A DNA stretch of 64,000 nt from JACKNG01 sp040220855 (lineage in GTDB: Bacteria > Pseudomonadota > Gammaproteobacteria > Ga0077536): the NCBI GenBank assembly GCA_040220855.1, contig JAVJVZ010000072.1, positions 1-64,000 on the forward strand. Direction: 5' to 3'. The notes under the pieces were generated by a model that made no database searches, was not told the DNA's origin, and saw nothing but the letters and a program-made list of their open reading frames with translations. This document shows, one piece after another, positions 62,893-64,000 of the stretch. Numbering within the stretch: position 1 is the stretch's first letter; every line of letters begins with the position of its first letter. A program made the translations under genes and the position numbers.

Positions 62893-62902
62893 GTTGTACA
62901 AC
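62893..62902. promoter_or_regulatory. 10-bp palindrome in the Atm1-like/LLM divergent region
   Basis: GTTGTACAAC is a perfect palindrome, AT-richer than its surroundings, midway in the 130-bp divergent region. It could be an operator or part of overlapping promoters. The LLM gene itself has AGGAGG at 62942-62947. Confidence 0.35.
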
Positions 62903-62953
62903 GGACGGACGCGCCCGCGGGTGCGTTTCCCCCGCCCGCACAGGAGGTCCCCC

Positions 62954-63799
62954 GTGAAAATCGGCATCATGCTCTACTCGACCGACTACGCCATGCGCCC
63001 GGACGAATTCGCCGTGGCCTGCGAGGAGCGCGGCTTCGAGTCGCTGTGGCTGCCCGAGCACACCCACATCCCGGCCAGCCGGCGCACGCCGTTCCCGGGC
63101 GGCGGCGAGCTGCCGAAGGACTACTGGCACATCCTCGACCCGTTCGTCGCCCTGACCGCCGCGGCCGCGGTGACGAAGAACATCCGCCTCGCCACCGGCG
63201 TGTGCCTGGTCACCGAGCGCGACCCGATCGTGCTCGCCAAGGAGGTGGCGACGCTCGACCTGCTCTCCAACGGCCGTTTCCTGTTCGGCATCGGCGCCGG
63301 CTGGAATGCGGAGGAAATGGAGAACCACGGCACCGCCTTCGCGGCGCGCTGGAAGGTGCTCGAGGAACGCGTCGAAGCCATGCAGGCGTGCTGGACTCAG
63401 GACGATGCCGAGTACCACGGCAAGCACGTCGACTTCGACCCCATCTGGTCGTGGCCGAAACCGGTGCAGAAGCCGCACCCGCCGATCATCATGGGTGCCG
63501 CCTCGCCGTGGGGTCGTGAGCGCGTGGCGCGCTTCTGCAATGGCTGGGTTCCCCTGCCGGCCCAGATGCAGAACATCGAACAGGACCTGGCCGATCTCAA
63601 CGTGCGCCTCGAACGCCACGGCCGTAAGCCGGGCGACATCGAGATCTCGTTCTTCTGGGCGCCGGAGGACGCCGCCGAACTGCGCCGCTACCGCGACCTC
63701 GGCGTACATCGCGCAATCCTCGGCTGCCCGGCCGCGTCGCGCGACGACACGCTGGCCACGCTCGACCGCCATGCCGCGCTGATGGCCGCGGTCGGCTGA
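62954..63799 (+). CDS. LLM class F420/flavin-dependent oxidoreductase
   Basis: Luciferase-like protein of 281 aa starting at GTG 62954 (AGGAGG eight bases upstream). It has LPEHTHIPASRRTPFPGGGELP (about 34-55), ATGVCLVTERDPIVLAKEVATLD, GRFLFGIGAGWNAEEM near 102-117 and PIIMGA around 180. This is the short TIGR03619-like branch frequent in actinobacteria and lipid-degrading proteobacteria. The predicted cofactor is F420 or FMN; the next gene, a CmcJ/NvfI-like oxygenase, starts 35 bases later, so a joint oxidative pathway is likely. Confidence 0.88.
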   Translation: MKIGIMLYSTDYAMRPDEFAVACEERGFESLWLPEHTHIPASRRTPFPGGGELPKDYWHILDPFVALTAAAAVTKNIRLATGVCLVTERDPIVLAKEVATLDLLSNGRFLFGIGAGWNAEEMENHGTAFAARWKVLEERVEAMQACWTQDDAEYHGKHVDFDPIWSWPKPVQKPHPPIIMGAASPWGRERVARFCNGWVPLPAQMQNIEQDLADLNVRLERHGRKPGDIEISFFWAPEDAAELRRYRDLGVHRAILGCPAASRDDTLATLDRHAALMAAVG

Positions 63800-63833
63800 G
63801 TGCCATCCACCTGGCACGAGGAGATCACGCATC

Positions 63834-64000
63834 ATGAACGCTCTGGCATCACGCACCCTCGACGGAGTCGCGGCACGCCTCAACTACCTCGCCGCCAGTG
63901 AGAACGACCCGGCTTACTATCTCTACGAGACGCGCCCCGGCTACACCCCGCCCCCCCCGGCGGTGGACAAGCACACCGTCACGGTCCGCAACCTGCGCCC
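63834..64000 (+). CDS. N-terminus of a CmcJ/NvfI-like protein (cut by window edge)
   Basis: Fifty-five residues are visible from ATG 63834, which has GAGGAG about 10 bases upstream. The segment VAARLNYLAASENDPAYYLY followed by a Gly/Pro stretch and DKHTVTVRNLRP fits the start of CmcJ/NvfI family proteins, iron/2-oxoglutarate-type oxygenases or methoxylating enzymes. The diagnostic His/Asp residues lie beyond the window, so the family call is provisional. Confidence 0.6.
   Translation, partial: MNALASRTLDGVAARLNYLAASENDPAYYLYETRPGYTPPPPAVDKHTVTVRNLR

Overview
The window is GC-rich (roughly two thirds G+C), densely packed bacterial chromosome with about 61 genes. It has no rRNA, tRNA or CRISPR that I can see. 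Proteobacterial traits are a FlaG/FliD/FliS flagellar block behind a sigma-28-type promoter, an intracellular PHA depolymerase, LLM-class flavin enzymes, an MMPL exporter paired with a LolA-like protein, and DUF1329. A heterotrophic, motile, lipid- and storage-polymer-using gammaproteobacterium (perhaps betaproteobacterium) fits best. I cannot name the genus from sequence alone.

Region 1 (1-25.9 kb) is dominated by CoA and lipid chemistry. A tight minus-strand operon (6693 to 261) encodes two paralogous 333-aa proteins of unknown function, an APH-fold kinase, a DUF6285 protein, a PaaG-like isomerase, an isovaleryl-CoA-dehydrogenase-type enzyme and a PECR/DECR-like SDR. The kinase + small protein + acyl-CoA dehydrogenase + SDR set resembles the LvaABCD logic for removing a 4-hydroxyl group by phosphorylation and elimination. 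Facing it are a second acyl-CoA dehydrogenase and an LLM flavoprotein. Next come a SRPBCC protein, PHA depolymerase, VOC and DUF1329 proteins, another LLM enzyme, a tandem EthD protein, a GFA-family protein, a CoA-transferase, a sodium:solute symporter with an SDR, an acyl-CoA synthetase, and a TetR-MMPL-LolA-like unit whose promoter carries an AT-rich palindromic operator.

Region 2 (26.0-31.0 kb) is a late flagellar block (fliC, flaG, fliD, fliS, fliT-like) behind a sigma-28-like promoter. Region 3 (31.4-41.2 kb) is a plus-strand surface-glycan locus: a sulfotransferase, a Wzm/Wzt-type ABC exporter, an unusual methyltransferase-like/sulfotransferase fusion, four glycosyltransferases and UDP-galactopyranose mutase. 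It suggests a sulfated, galactofuranose-containing exported glycan.

Region 4 (41.3-64 kb) is mixed metabolism: a MetX-like hydrolase, a 0.55-kb tandem-repeat intergenic region, hyuB/hyuA, a 263-bp MITE-like element, two class IV aminotransferases, an AhpD-like protein, a diguanylate cyclase, glyoxalase I, a cytochrome c lipoprotein, an SDR, an acyl-CoA ligase and a DUF938 methyltransferase, two ABC exporters, a VOC protein, YaiI, an M48-TerB fusion with LemA, an LLM enzyme and the start of a CmcJ/NvfI-like gene cut by the window edge.

The best candidate for something not well described is the 0.26-6.7 kb operon. The glycan locus with its fusion protein and the two intergenic repeat elements come next.
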